Part shown: positions 15,992 to 25,203 of the stretch, in pieces | Position numbering within the stretch: position 1 is the first letter of the stretch | Layout of the letters: every line of letters begins with the position of its first letter | Assembly: GCA_029561305.1 (NCBI GenBank) | Contig: JAKQJG010000222.1 | Location: forward strand, 1-64,000 | Source: Bacteroidota bacterium | GTDB lineage: Bacteria > Bacteroidota > Bacteroidia > Chitinophagales > Chitinophagaceae | Length of the DNA: 64,000 nt | Direction of reading: 5' to 3' | The notes under the pieces: generated by a model | Database searches by the model: none | What the model was told of the DNA's origin: nothing | The model's input: only the letters and a program-made list of their open reading frames with translations | Program-made: the position numbers and the translations under genes

Positions 15992-16867
15992 TTAATATTG
16001 ATAAAAGCCTTTTCCTGTCTTCCTTCCCAATTCAGTTTTCGCCACTTTGTCTATTTGCAATTGCGATGGCATAAATCTTTCTTCTTTATCAAACGCTTCG
16101 TAAATGCTGTTGGATACTGCCAGGTTGATATCCATTCCAATCAGGTCCATTAATTTAAAAGGCCCCATCTTAAAACCACTTGCTTCCATGATGGCATCTA
16201 TGTTTTCAAAACTGGCAACACCCTCTTCCACCATTTTCATTGCTTCCAGGTAATAATGTCTTGCCACCCTGTTCACGATAAAGCCTGGTGCATCTTTGCA
16301 CATCACAGGAACCTTATTCATTTGCTGGCACAATATATAAATGTTTTGTGCAACCGCTTCATCGGTTTGTTTGCCCTTAACCACTTCTACTAATTTCATG
16401 ATAGGGGCAGGGTTAAAAAAGTGCATGCCAACCACCCTTGACGGATTTACTACGGATTGCTGAATGTCGCTAATGGAAAGGGAGGATGTGTTGCTGGCAA
16501 AAATCACCCCCTCATCATTTATAGCTGCCAACTGATTGAAGATATCCACTTTGGCTTCCGTTTTTTCAATGATCGCTTCAATAAAAACATTGGCCTTACA
16601 TAGGTTGATATCATTCACATATTGAAGTCTTTCTGTAATGGCATTACTTTCTTCCGTGTTGATTTTTTGCTTTTCAACAAGGGATTGTAAACTTTTCTGA
16701 ATGCTGCTTTGTGCATTATTCAAAACAGCTGTATTAATATCAAACAGCAATGTCTTAAAACCACTTTGGGCCGCTACCTGTGCAATGCCGCTGCCCATGG
16801 TGCCTGCGCCAATGATGCAGATGATATCCCTGTCCACTAAAGGGGAACGTAGATTTGATGAGTTCAA
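15992..16867 (-). CDS. 3-hydroxyacyl-CoA (3-hydroxybutyryl-CoA) dehydrogenase
   Basis: NAD-dependent enzyme of 291 aa oxidising (3S)-hydroxyacyl-CoA. The N-terminal NAD motif is IGAGTMGSGIAQVAAQSG (about 19-36). The catalytic region contains FASNTSSLSI and the conserved HFFNPAPIMKLVEV with the active His. The C-terminal domain has the expected APGFIVNRVARHYYLEAM and ends in GRKTGKGFYQY. Length matches PaaH/HBD enzymes. The 289 bases upstream, toward pheS, show no gene. They include the CCCCTTTAGGGG element next to the pheS stop. Confidence 0.92.
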   Translation of the reverse strand: MNSSNLRSPLVDRDIICIIGAGTMGSGIAQVAAQSGFKTLLFDINTAVLNNAQSSIQKSLQSLVEKQKINTEESNAITERLQYVNDINLCKANVFIEAIIEKTEAKVDIFNQLAAINDEGVIFASNTSSLSISDIQQSVVNPSRVVGMHFFNPAPIMKLVEVVKGKQTDEAVAQNIYILCQQMNKVPVMCKDAPGFIVNRVARHYYLEAMKMVEEGVASFENIDAIMEASGFKMGPFKLMDLIGMDINLAVSNSIYEAFDKEERFMPSQLQIDKVAKTELGRKTGKGFYQY

Positions 16868-17133
16868 TTTATTTTGTAAGGTTTTTGCTCGGTCTCATTT
16901 AAAAACACTTTTAAACGCTTGCTTTTTATTTTTCCTTTGAAAGCAATTATAGTTTGCAACATCCTTTTTTCAATCGCTTAAAGCTGTTTTGTTTTGAAGA
17001 GTTTTTGTTATTAATAAATTGCAGGTAAAATAATTAAACGAAGATCCCTGGTAAAATTGACCATATAGAAAATATTAGAACATCTTCTTTATTTAAGCTT
17101 ATAATATAACAAACAGCTCAAAGTATTTTACTC

Positions 17134-17157
17134 TGAAGCCCCTTTAGGGGTTGGGGT
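17134..17157. repeat. CCCCTAAAGGGG element at the pheS stop codon
   Basis: On the minus strand the pheS TAA is directly followed by CCCCAACCCCTAAAGGGGCTT, a short G/C hairpin (GCCCC/GGGGT around TTTA on the plus strand). The same element overlaps the stop codon of the gamma-carbonic-anhydrase-like gene at 50612-50636. Confidence 0.8.
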
Positions 17158-18215
17158 TATACTGCCCCGGTAAACTGCCTCAAAAACCGCACATCATTTT
17201 CACTGAAAAGGCGCAAATCTTTTATCTGGTATTTCAACATTGTGATACGTTCTACACCCATACCAAATGCAAAGCCGGTGTACTTGTTGCTGTCAATGCC
17301 ACAATTGTCTAATAAATTCGGATGCACCATGCCACAGCCTAATATCTCCACCCATCCGGTATGTTTACAAACATTGCAACCCTTGCCGCCGCAGATCAAA
17401 CAACTAATGTCCATTTCGGCACTGGGTTCGGTAAAAGGAAAATAACTTGGACGGAAACGCACTTTCACATTCTCTCCTTGTCCGCCCGGGCTTGACAGGC
17501 GACCAAACATTTCTTTTACGAAAAAGTACAATGTCTGTTTAAGATCAGCGAATGAAACATTATCTGCAATGTACAAGCCTTCCACCTGGTGAAAAAAGCA
17601 ATGCGCCCTTGCGCTGATGGTTTCATTCCTGTAAACTCTTCCGGGGCAAACAATGCGGATGGGTAATTTACCTTTTTCCATTTCCCTTACCTGCACGCTG
17701 GAAGTATGCGTACGCAATATCCAGTCTGGGTTTTGAGAAATATAAAAGGTATCCTGCATATCCCTTGCCGTATGATTCTCCGGCATGTTGAGTGCAGTAA
17801 AGTTGTGCCAGTCATCTTCTACTTCAGGTCCTTCTGCCACAGCAAAACCAAGGCGCTGAAAAATGGAAACGATCTGGTTACGTACCAGGCTGATCGGGTG
17901 CCTGGTACCCAGGGGCAAAGGATCTCCAGGGAGTGTAAGATCCATATCGCTTGCAGCGGCTTCCTGCCCGCCAGCAGTAGCAGATTTAAGTTCTTCGTAC
18001 TTAGCTTCCGTAAATAATTTGAATTCATTCAGTAACAGGCCAAACTCTTTTCTTTTTTCGGCAGCCACATTTTTCATTTCACCCATCACATCTTTCACCA
18101 ACCCTTTACTCCCTAAATATTTTATCCTGAAAGCTTCTGCCTCTTCGCTTTTTTGGGCGATGTAATTTTTTATTTCAGCTTTGTATTCCTCTATCTTTTG
18201 TACCAGTGTGTCCAT
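17157..18215 (-). CDS. pheS: phenylalanine--tRNA ligase, alpha subunit
   Basis: Class II aminoacyl-tRNA synthetase subunit of 352 aa that charges tRNA-Phe as an alpha2beta2 enzyme. The N-terminal coiled-coil (about 1-90) binds tRNA. The catalytic core has LGTRHPISL, motif 2 RTHTSSVQVREM with CPGRVYRNETISARAHCFFHQVEG, and motif 3 FAFGMGVERITMLKY. A cysteine cluster at CLICGGKGCNVCKHTG is notable and could bind zinc, as in some Bacteroidota PheS. The beta subunit pheT is not adjacent. The stop codon abuts a CCCCTAAAGGGG repeat element. Confidence 0.96.
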   Translation of the reverse strand: MDTLVQKIEEYKAEIKNYIAQKSEEAEAFRIKYLGSKGLVKDVMGEMKNVAAEKRKEFGLLLNEFKLFTEAKYEELKSATAGGQEAAASDMDLTLPGDPLPLGTRHPISLVRNQIVSIFQRLGFAVAEGPEVEDDWHNFTALNMPENHTARDMQDTFYISQNPDWILRTHTSSVQVREMEKGKLPIRIVCPGRVYRNETISARAHCFFHQVEGLYIADNVSFADLKQTLYFFVKEMFGRLSSPGGQGENVKVRFRPSYFPFTEPSAEMDISCLICGGKGCNVCKHTGWVEILGCGMVHPNLLDNCGIDSNKYTGFAFGMGVERITMLKYQIKDLRLFSENDVRFLRQFTGAV

Positions 18216-18287
18216 GCCGCAAAAATAAGGAAATAACCCCGTCAGCGGCTATCAGCCCCGACGGCGGTTTTTAAACAGGCAAATGTG

Positions 18288-18415
18288 TGGTGAATGGTCA
18301 ATTGTGAATGGCTGCCTCCTGGTTCAGTTTCTTCGGGGATTCTTATCGACCCTGATCTCACCTGTTCTTCTATTCACCATTGACCATTCACTATTCACAA
18401 TTCACCATTCACCTG
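18288..18415. repeat. word-like inverted repeat (CAATTGTGAATGG family) before fabH
   Basis: The left arm (18288-18311) reads GGTGAATGGTCAATTGTGAATGG-like words (18289 onward) and the right arm (18372-18415) has ATTCACCATTGACCATTCAC and further CACAATTCACCATTCACC words. A 13-base core (ATTGACCATTCAC) is perfectly inverted. A related dyad lies at 9003-9108. The region translates as the tell-tale FTIDHSLFTIHHS, which creates false N-terminal extensions. Confidence 0.8.
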
Positions 18416-18444
18416 ATTTTACTATCTTTCCCAAAACGATTGCT

Positions 18445-19494
18445 ATGTTCAGCTCAAAAATCGCCGGTATAGGCATGTATGTTCCCTCTAATGTAGTTAC
18501 CAATAACGACCTCACCAGGTATATGGATACCAATGATGCCTGGATACAGGAACGTACGGGGATAAAGGAACGCCGCTATGCCCACCGCACAAAGGAAACC
18601 ACTACCACAATGGGAGTGGAAGCTGCTGCTATAGCTATTGAAAGAGCCGGCATCACGCCACAGGATATCGACTTTATCGTTTTTGCCACGCTAAGTCCCG
18701 ACTATTATTTTCCTGGTTGTGGCGTGTTGTTGCAAAGAGCGCTGAAGATGAGAGAGATCGGTGCATTGGATGTGCGTAACCAATGCAGCGGTTTTGTATA
18801 TGCTTTGTCTGTAGCCGACCAGTTTATTAAAACAGGGATGTATAAAAATATATTGGTCGTTGGGAGTGAGAAACATTCTTTTGGTCTCGACTTTAGCACA
18901 AGGGGAAGAAATGTTTCCGTGATCTTTGGTGATGGAGCAGGCGCCGTTGTGTTGCAACCCGCTGCCAATGAAGCACAAGGAATTCTTAGTACTCATTTGC
19001 ATAGTGATGGAGAGAGCGCTGAAATTCTGGCTATGTACAATCCGGGTACACATGCCAACTACTGGACAGCAAATAAAGTGGCCGATTTTACAGAAGCCGA
19101 AGTAGGGGAGATGTTTATGAGCAAGGAGATGATCGACAATGCACAGAACTTTCCTTACATGGATGGTCCGGCTGTATTTAAAAAAGCCGTGGTAAAATTT
19201 CCTGAAGTGATCATGGAAGCATTGACGGCAAATAATTTAACGCCTGCTGATATAAAAATATTGATACCACACCAGGCCAACCTGCGCATTGCACAATTTG
19301 TACAACAAAAGTTAGGATTGAGGGATGACCAGGTGCATAACAATATTCAGCACTATGGTAACACTACTGCGGCTTCCGTACCCATTGCATTGTGCGAAGC
19401 GTGGCAGGATGGAAAAATAAAGGAAGGTGATTTGGTTTGCCTGGCAGCTTTTGGAAGCGGGTTTACCTGGGCGAGTGCATTGTTAAGATGGTAG
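18445..19494 (+). CDS. fabH: beta-ketoacyl-ACP synthase III
   Basis: Condensing enzyme of 349 aa that starts fatty-acid synthesis from acyl-CoA and malonyl-ACP. The catalytic triad is visible: Cys114 in VRNQCSGF, His276 in LIPHQANLRIAQ and Asn306 in HYGNTTAASVP. I start at the ATG at 18445 (MFSSKIAGIGMYVPSNVV), because a 54-residue longer frame is made of the CAATTGTGAATGG repeat. It is not next to other fab genes. The family also includes enzymes for branched or specialised chains, so the starter unit is open. A strong palindromic hairpin follows at 19506. Confidence 0.92.
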   Translation: MFSSKIAGIGMYVPSNVVTNNDLTRYMDTNDAWIQERTGIKERRYAHRTKETTTTMGVEAAAIAIERAGITPQDIDFIVFATLSPDYYFPGCGVLLQRALKMREIGALDVRNQCSGFVYALSVADQFIKTGMYKNILVVGSEKHSFGLDFSTRGRNVSVIFGDGAGAVVLQPAANEAQGILSTHLHSDGESAEILAMYNPGTHANYWTANKVADFTEAEVGEMFMSKEMIDNAQNFPYMDGPAVFKKAVVKFPEVIMEALTANNLTPADIKILIPHQANLRIAQFVQQKLGLRDDQVHNNIQHYGNTTAASVPIALCEAWQDGKIKEGDLVCLAAFGSGFTWASALLRW

Positions 19495-19505
19495 TTTCAT
19501 TGGAT

Positions 19506-19538
19506 AAACTTCCGAAGTTTTTAAAACTTCGGAAGTTT
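19506..19538. terminator. 33-bp perfect palindrome after fabH
   Basis: Arms 19506-19521 (AAACTTCCGAAGTTTT) and 19523-19538 are perfectly complementary around a single central T. It sits 12 bases after the fabH stop and is followed by GATAAAAAAACG. The stem is strong, but there is no clean T-run on the plus strand. It could be a terminator or a member of a dispersed palindrome family. Confidence 0.7.
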
Positions 19539-19595
19539 GATAAAAAAACGATAGGCATAAGTATCGGACTTATTTTTTTTGAAAGGTCAGGCAGA

Positions 19596-19730
19596 ATGCA
19601 AATACAATACCTTTTTTATATTATGGTATTTTTTTCTTGTAAAAAAGAACCCGCTGATTTTAAATCCCATTACTTCTTATTATCCTGTCAACGTATCTTT
19701 AACCCTTCAACCTCATGGCAAGAAAAATAA
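19596..19730 (+). pseudogene. possible lipoprotein remnant (44 codons)
   Basis: An ATG frame of 44 codons begins MQIQYLFYIMVFFSCKKEPA, which looks like a Bacteroidota lipoprotein N-terminus with a lipobox at FFSC. The rest (FLLSCQRIFNPSTSWQEK) does not look like a mature domain, and the frame overlaps the start of the lipid kinase gene by 16 bases. It is best read as a decayed lipoprotein gene or chance. Confidence 0.25.
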
Positions 19731-20623
19731 TTTACTTTATCAATCCGGTTTCCGGCACCAAAGGAAAAGCAGAAGTAATTAAACTCATTGAAAAAAGAAC
19801 AAAGGAGCAAAATATTCCTTTTGAAATATTGCACACCAATGCGCAGGGTGATTATTTTTTCCTGAAACAAAAAATTGAAGAAGAAAATATTACAGATATT
19901 GTTGTTTGTGGTGGTGATGGCACCGTAAGCCAGGTAACCGCCAGCTTGTTAGAAGAGGCTGTCAACGTTGGTATCATCCCGATGGGTTCAGGAAATGGTT
20001 TGGCACTGGCTGCAAAAATTCCCACCAACCCCTCCAAAGCGCTGGATATCATTTTTAATGGTAAAGCAAAATACATTGACTCTTTCTACATCAACCAAAC
20101 CTTTAGCTGCATGCTATGCGGTCTTGGTTTTGATGCACAGGTGGCTCATGATTTTGCTAAACAAGGCAGCCGTGGATTGTTGACCTATGTAAAACAAACC
20201 ATCAATAATTTTTTTACTGCCAGGCCTTATTCTTTTGACATTGTAAACCAGGGAAAATCTTTTAATACGGAAGCATTTTTTATCAGTATCGCCAACAGCA
20301 ACCAGTTTGGCAATAATTTTACCATTGCTCCATTGGCAAGCCTGGATGATGGCCTGCTGGATATCGTGATCGTTAAAAAGATGAGCAAATTCCGCTTTCT
20401 CTGGCAGGTAATTAAGCAGCTCCGCCGGGGGCAAGTGGATGAATACAATGAACTGACGGTACAGCACAGGGAAGTATTGTATTTTCAAACACCCAGGCTC
20501 ATGATCAGCAACCTGGAAAATGCCCCATTGCATATTGACGGCGACCCGGTGGAAACAACCCGGAAGTTTTCTATACAGGTAATTCCACAGGCATTTAAAT
20601 TGATACAGCCTGTAAAAAAATGA
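19715..20623 (+). CDS. diacylglycerol kinase catalytic-domain lipid kinase (YegS/DgkB-like)
   Basis: Cytoplasmic or membrane-associated kinase of 302 aa that phosphorylates lipids such as diacylglycerol. The nucleotide-binding motif is VVCGGDGTVSQV (GGDGT 66-70), with GSGNGLA at 91-97, and the first strand ends FINPVSGTKGKAE. The C-terminal beta-sandwich includes NLENAPLHIDGDP. It is distinct from the small integral DgkA-type kinase at 56640. The exact lipid substrate (diacylglycerol, sphingoid or other) cannot be told. Confidence 0.88.
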   Translation: MARKIIYFINPVSGTKGKAEVIKLIEKRTKEQNIPFEILHTNAQGDYFFLKQKIEEENITDIVVCGGDGTVSQVTASLLEEAVNVGIIPMGSGNGLALAAKIPTNPSKALDIIFNGKAKYIDSFYINQTFSCMLCGLGFDAQVAHDFAKQGSRGLLTYVKQTINNFFTARPYSFDIVNQGKSFNTEAFFISIANSNQFGNNFTIAPLASLDDGLLDIVIVKKMSKFRFLWQVIKQLRRGQVDEYNELTVQHREVLYFQTPRLMISNLENAPLHIDGDPVETTRKFSIQVIPQAFKLIQPVKK

Positions 20624-20732
20624 ACCACGTTTGCATAATTATTTCTGACCTTTGCACTACAACCGGTTGCCAGGGATCATTTACACTTTATCTTACACCC
20701 GGTATTTTTAGAGCATACTAAAATATAATACA

Positions 20733-21176
20733 ATGAGAACAGTAGCAGACATTTTGGAACACAAGCCACCCGTATTTAATATAATCTCTCCCAAGGCAAA
20801 AGTAATAGAAGGGCTGCAGTTGATGAACTCCGTTAACCTGAGTTATCTTGTTGTAATGGACAACGGTATCTTCCAGGGCATTTTTTCTGAAAGGGATTAT
20901 AGCCGTAATGTAATTTTAAAAGGCTTACATAGCGACAGCACCAGTGTAGAAGAAGTGATGAGTACCTCTCTTCCGGTTGTAGGCCTGCGCACCACAGTTG
21001 AAGATTGTATGCACCTGCTCAACAGCCATAAAACGCGTTACTTAATTGTATTCCTCGAAAAAGAATTTAAAGGCGTGGTCACTATTAATGATGTACTGAG
21101 GGATGCGATAGAGAATAAAGAACTGGTGTTTGACCAATTGAAAGCAGCCATTGAACAGGACCAAAAGATATTTTAG
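20733..21176 (+). CDS. CBS-domain-pair protein
   Basis: Protein of 147 aa consisting of two CBS motifs. The first spans about residues 10-70 (VIEGLQLMNSVNLSYLVVMDNGIFQGIFSERD) and the second about 75-135 (TTVEDCMHLLNSHKTRYLIVFLEKEFKGVVTINDVL). Such stand-alone CBS pairs bind adenosyl nucleotides and regulate other proteins. No catalytic domain is attached. A weak TGACCTTTG box lies about 80 bases upstream. The convergent patatin gene ends nine bases away. Confidence 0.9.
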   Translation: MRTVADILEHKPPVFNIISPKAKVIEGLQLMNSVNLSYLVVMDNGIFQGIFSERDYSRNVILKGLHSDSTSVEEVMSTSLPVVGLRTTVEDCMHLLNSHKTRYLIVFLEKEFKGVVTINDVLRDAIENKELVFDQLKAAIEQDQKIF

Positions 21177-21184
21177 AACAGTTA

Positions 21185-23407
21185 TTATTTCTTCAATGCC
21201 TTCTCCAGTTCCTGCAGCACTTGCTGGTTGTAGCTGGTGGAAAAAGAAGCAATCACATCTTTCTTTTCGGCGGCAGTCAGGTGAAAACTTAAAGAAGCCC
21301 TGCTGTCTTCACTAAAAGGAACATACATAAACGTGAGGCGCTGCAGTTTGCAGGTTGAATCATTTACTAAATATCCAAACTGGTCACCCTGGAAAAAATC
21401 CTGCAGTTTGTACCAATTGTGCTGCAGCATACTGGCAGGCTTCACCAGCACATCTGTCACCGAACCGGTTTCTAAAGGAAATTGCCAGTTGTCCTTCAAC
21501 CTGTCGCGGAACTGAACCAACACCACGCCACTGGTATTTTCAGCTATCCATTCTTTAAAGTTATCTATAAAACGCAACGCTGTTTCCTGTCCAAAATTAT
21601 CCCTGATTCCTGCGTCCATCACTTCAATGATGGGTTCGCTGGGCAGCCATACATTGGGCAGCACATAGGGAAAGGTAGCATTCATCCGCAGGGCAGTAAG
21701 CAGTCTTATATTCGTAGGATCTTGTTTTTTGAACAAGGCAGTAAAGTCAACCGCATCCGGACTGTATAATGTATCCTGCTCAAATGCGGCGGGCTTCATC
21801 ATAAAACTCAGTGGTTGTGTGCAGGCCATCATCTTACGGCCATCCCTGGTAATGGCGGAATTGAAGATCATTAGAGGAATATTTGCTGCATGTTCATCGG
21901 CAGAATAATCGTTAAGCTGTTTATTTAAAATACCGCCAGTATTCTCATTTAGTTTTTGTTCAAAAGCATAACCCCTGTCTTTAATATACCGGTAAGGGCC
22001 AACCGAAAATTTTTGTGCCGGCGAAAATATATCCCGGCTTACCAGTGAAGTAAAAACCGGGTTCAGGAGGTCCTGGGTTATATTAGAAAGGTATTTTGGG
22101 TTTTGCAGATCTATCTTCCGGCCCTGCTGTTTTTCGAGGTAGAGTTCCCTGAAATAAGAAGCAGAGAGCATACCACCACTGGCACCAGTGATCAAAAATG
22201 TTTTCTTCAGCAACTGGCTGTTGCTTGCACTGTCAAGTTTTTGAAACATATTCATCACAAATGCAGCGCTGCGTAATCCACCCCCGCTGACATTTATAAT
22301 AACCATCATTGGTTTTTCTGCCGCTTGTTTCTTCTTCCAGTTTTCCAGCAGAAGTATCATGCTGTCTTTATCAGCTTTAATCTGCCGGGGATTGCAGATT
22401 TGCTGTAACGATTCCTTTGTATAGGGCGGCCTTTCTTCCTTGTTATTATAGTTGACACCATAGGCTTTATTCCGGGGATCGATTATCTCGTTTTTGTATA
22501 AAGCGTTAAGTGCAATAAACAGTACAATTACAAAAAGAACACTCCAGCTTTGCAGGAAATAGGTGAGGGCGCCAATGATGGAAACCATCAATGCAAAAAA
22601 GATGGTGATACTAACGGCAGCCGGTACCTGGAAAAATTTAAAGTCGAGAAAAAAACCGGCGAGAATAAGAAAGGCAAATGCAAAAAGTATTCCTTTGATA
22701 GCGGTAAAATTGTGCCGCTTAAAAATACTGTCAAGAAAATTTTCGCTGTAGTGACTCACATTTCTTGCTTTGCGCAGGCTGAAACGTACACTTAGATAAT
22801 AACCCACTTTCATCCCAAAGCCATCCTGTTGCGGTTTTTTGTGTGGATCATAGGCAGTTCTGAAATGTTGCCTGTTAGCAATTACATGCGCCATAGAGCG
22901 GAGTATCCTCCTGTCTGCACTAAAAAAGAAGATAAATGAAAATGCCAGCAGCAGCATAAAACCCAGCGCAAATCCGCCCACCAGTACAAGGTGCTCGCCA
23001 ACGCTCATCAGTTCTTTGCTCATGTTGAACTGGAAAGAACGTACCAGGTAAAAAAGGAGGAACAGCAGCGGCAATAAGGCATTGTTGATACAGTATTTTA
23101 AAAAGGGCTTGGAGGCGGCGGCTAAAAATTTAAAACGTTTTGTATGGAGGATAAAAGTGGTGATATTCCAGCTCATGAAGAAAACACCCATGGCCACACC
23201 CACCAGGCCGGCACTAAGTGCATTCACTTTGTTCATATACTCAGGCGCAAAAAAAAGGGCATCTGCTCCAAAGCCTTTCATCAATTCACTATCGATAATA
23301 CTACCCAGCAGGAGCCAGAAAATAAGCAGCACCTGGTACTTTCGAAAATGCAAAATGAACAGTTGCACGGGGAAAGAAAAGTATATATCGTTGAGAATGC
23401 GGCGCAT
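21185..23407 (-). CDS. membrane-anchored patatin-like phospholipase
   Basis: Protein of 740 aa. The N-terminal half has about seven hydrophobic segments (roughly 25-42, 62-85, 108-125, 137-163, 238-255, 262-282 and 287-303), so it is an integral membrane protein. The C-terminal half carries the patatin-like hydrolase: oxyanion motif SGGGLRSA (374-381), nucleophile Ser410 in GASGG, and the catalytic Asp598 in VMDAG. This Ser-Asp dyad would hydrolyse acyl esters of phospholipids. A patatin fused to a polytopic membrane module is less usual than the T9SS-type or cytoplasmic forms. No regulator or partner is adjacent. Confidence 0.8.
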   Translation of the reverse strand: MRRILNDIYFSFPVQLFILHFRKYQVLLIFWLLLGSIIDSELMKGFGADALFFAPEYMNKVNALSAGLVGVAMGVFFMSWNITTFILHTKRFKFLAAASKPFLKYCINNALLPLLFLLFYLVRSFQFNMSKELMSVGEHLVLVGGFALGFMLLLAFSFIFFFSADRRILRSMAHVIANRQHFRTAYDPHKKPQQDGFGMKVGYYLSVRFSLRKARNVSHYSENFLDSIFKRHNFTAIKGILFAFAFLILAGFFLDFKFFQVPAAVSITIFFALMVSIIGALTYFLQSWSVLFVIVLFIALNALYKNEIIDPRNKAYGVNYNNKEERPPYTKESLQQICNPRQIKADKDSMILLLENWKKKQAAEKPMMVIINVSGGGLRSAAFVMNMFQKLDSASNSQLLKKTFLITGASGGMLSASYFRELYLEKQQGRKIDLQNPKYLSNITQDLLNPVFTSLVSRDIFSPAQKFSVGPYRYIKDRGYAFEQKLNENTGGILNKQLNDYSADEHAANIPLMIFNSAITRDGRKMMACTQPLSFMMKPAAFEQDTLYSPDAVDFTALFKKQDPTNIRLLTALRMNATFPYVLPNVWLPSEPIIEVMDAGIRDNFGQETALRFIDNFKEWIAENTSGVVLVQFRDRLKDNWQFPLETGSVTDVLVKPASMLQHNWYKLQDFFQGDQFGYLVNDSTCKLQRLTFMYVPFSEDSRASLSFHLTAAEKKDVIASFSTSYNQQVLQELEKALKK

Positions 23408-23473
23408 ATGGTTTGTTCACTAAATGTACAACGAAATACAACATACCCTTAGTACCGCAACTTTTTTTATATT

Positions 23474-24529
23474 TTACTTTGCTGCCGGATTTTTTCTAAC
23501 AACAAATAATAAACCGGTTAGTACCATCAGCAGCACCATGGCTACAAACTGGTGACTTACACCCAGCCATACTAAACGGTTTGTATAAGTGGCATTCATT
23601 ACCGTTAGAATGCCCAGTACCACCTGCAATGCAATCAATACTGCAAAACCGGTACGCAGCCTGTTAAAAAGTGTATTGCCTTCAACAGCTTTTGATTTGA
23701 AATACCAACAGGCTGCTAAAATAAACAGCAGGTAAGCTATTGCCCGGTGAATGAACTGGATCATAAAAGGATTGTAAAAAATATTTTTTATGGCAGGCTG
23801 CATGTCACTTAATCCGGAGGGTATCATCTTACCGTTCATGTGTGGCCAGGTAGGAGCAACAATAGCTGCCTTCATGCCTGCCATAAAACCTCCGTAGATA
23901 AGTTGTATGATGAAAATGATCAGTATCGTAGTAAGTAAACTTTTCAAGGATTCGTTTTGCACAAGCTGTTGTGGTTTTACCAGCATGCCCATTGCAAACC
24001 ACAGTGTATAACAAAGCAAACCCATGGCTGCAATAAAGTGTGTGGTGAGTTCGATATGCCCTACGAAATATTTTTCCGGCACCAGTCCGCTCTTCACCAT
24101 TATCCAGCCAATGGCTCCCTGCAATGCACCAAGGATGAATAATATTATCATTGGTGTTATCATGCTTCTCTTAAACTTTCCCCTAATAATAAAATATACA
24201 AAGCCCACCAGGAATACAATACCCATCAGCCTTGCCCAGGCCCTGTGAAACCATTCCCAAAAAAAGATGAATTTGAATTCGCTTAACGAAAAGCTTTGGT
24301 GTACATATTTAAACTGGTCTGTAGTTTTGTATTTGTCAAACTCAATTTGCCAGGATGCATCATTAAGGGGAGGGAGCATTCCTGTAATCGGTTTCCACTC
24401 GGTGATAGAAAGGCCGGATTCTGTAAGTCGTGTGATACCACCCAATAATACCTGTATTATTATCATGCCCACACCTGTCAGCAACCATGTTGCCACTTGT
24501 TTGGAAGAACGTTCTGTCATTTCTGTCAT
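23474..24529 (-). CDS. ctaA: haem A synthase (COX15/CtaA family)
   Basis: Integral membrane protein of 351 aa that converts haem O to haem A for cytochrome oxidase. Eight membrane helices are visible. Conserved family features are GGITRLTESGLSITEWKPITGMLPP near residues 26-50, EWFHRAWARLMG with a haem-ligand His, GHIELTTHFIAA, QFIHRAIAYLLF and SHQFVAMVLL, giving the expected paired histidines. The gene starts with two close methionines (residues 1 and 4). It stands alone, away from oxidase subunit genes. It implies an aerobic aa3-type oxidase. Confidence 0.93.
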   Translation of the reverse strand: MTEMTERSSKQVATWLLTGVGMIIIQVLLGGITRLTESGLSITEWKPITGMLPPLNDASWQIEFDKYKTTDQFKYVHQSFSLSEFKFIFFWEWFHRAWARLMGIVFLVGFVYFIIRGKFKRSMITPMIILFILGALQGAIGWIMVKSGLVPEKYFVGHIELTTHFIAAMGLLCYTLWFAMGMLVKPQQLVQNESLKSLLTTILIIFIIQLIYGGFMAGMKAAIVAPTWPHMNGKMIPSGLSDMQPAIKNIFYNPFMIQFIHRAIAYLLFILAACWYFKSKAVEGNTLFNRLRTGFAVLIALQVVLGILTVMNATYTNRLVWLGVSHQFVAMVLLMVLTGLLFVVRKNPAAK

Positions 24530-24615
24530 AGCGATGGCAAAATTAAAGGGGCAATGGCTTTTAAAAATGAAGTAAAATATTTTAGACAGGTTTTACGGAT
24601 ATTTGTTCCACAGAA

Positions 24616-25203
24616 ATGCTATATCCTTATTTTGATATCAATTTTATGGAAGCTGGTCTTGATGAAGCCGGCCGGGGTTGCTATGCCGGGCCGGTATATG
24701 CAGCAGCAGTGATACTGCCCAAAGACTTTCACCACCCTTTATTAAACGACAGTAAAAAATTAACAGAGCAGCAAAGGGATCTGTTGCGGCCCATCATTGA
24801 AAAAGAAAGCATCGCTTTTGCAGTTACAGCAGTAGATAACCGGGAGATTGACAGGATCAATATCCTGCAGGCTTCCTATGCAGCCATGCATCGAAGTCTT
24901 GATAAACTGGTTACGTCACCGGAATTATTATTGGTTGATGGCAACCGATTCAAGCCCTACAAAACCATCCGGCATGAGTGTATTGTAAAAGGAGATGGAA
25001 AATATGCAGCTATAGCAGCGGCCAGCGTGCTGGCAAAAACCTACCGCGATGAATATATGTTGCAGTTGCACGAGGAATTTCCATTTTATGGATGGAACAG
25101 CAACAAGGGCTATGGCACAGAAACACACAGGAAAGCTATTTTTTCTAACGGACTATGTAAATATCACCGGATGAGTTTCAGCATACAGCCCACGTTGTTT
25201 TAG
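24616..25203 (+). CDS. rnhB: ribonuclease HII
   Basis: Removes RNA from RNA-DNA hybrids and excises single ribonucleotides from DNA. The 195-aa protein carries the signature LDEAGRGCYAGPVYAAAVIL with Asp16 and Glu17, LLLVDGN with Asp108, and GDGKYAAIAAASVLAKTYRD with Asp127 as further metal ligands. The C-terminal GYGTETHRKAI motif is also typical. The start is the ATG at 24616. A later ATG (FMEAGLDEAG) would be too close to the active site. Confidence 0.95.
   Translation: MLYPYFDINFMEAGLDEAGRGCYAGPVYAAAVILPKDFHHPLLNDSKKLTEQQRDLLRPIIEKESIAFAVTAVDNREIDRINILQASYAAMHRSLDKLVTSPELLLVDGNRFKPYKTIRHECIVKGDGKYAAIAAASVLAKTYRDEYMLQLHEEFPFYGWNSNKGYGTETHRKAIFSNGLCKYHRMSFSIQPTLF

Noticed and set aside
18283-18444. 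N-terminal extension of FabH by 54 residues
   Set aside because: The extension is made of the CAATTGTGAATGG repeat, and the family start MFSSKIAGIGMYVPS fits exactly at 18445.
19437-19730. A 97-codon frame overlapping fabH and the lipid kinase
   Set aside because: It overlaps the end of fabH in another frame and has no domain. Only the last 44 codons resemble a lipoprotein start, listed as a doubtful remnant.
22550-22795. Plus-strand frames opposite the patatin and similar long antisense frames elsewhere
   Set aside because: They mirror real genes on the other strand, lack domains and have skewed composition, so they are shadows.
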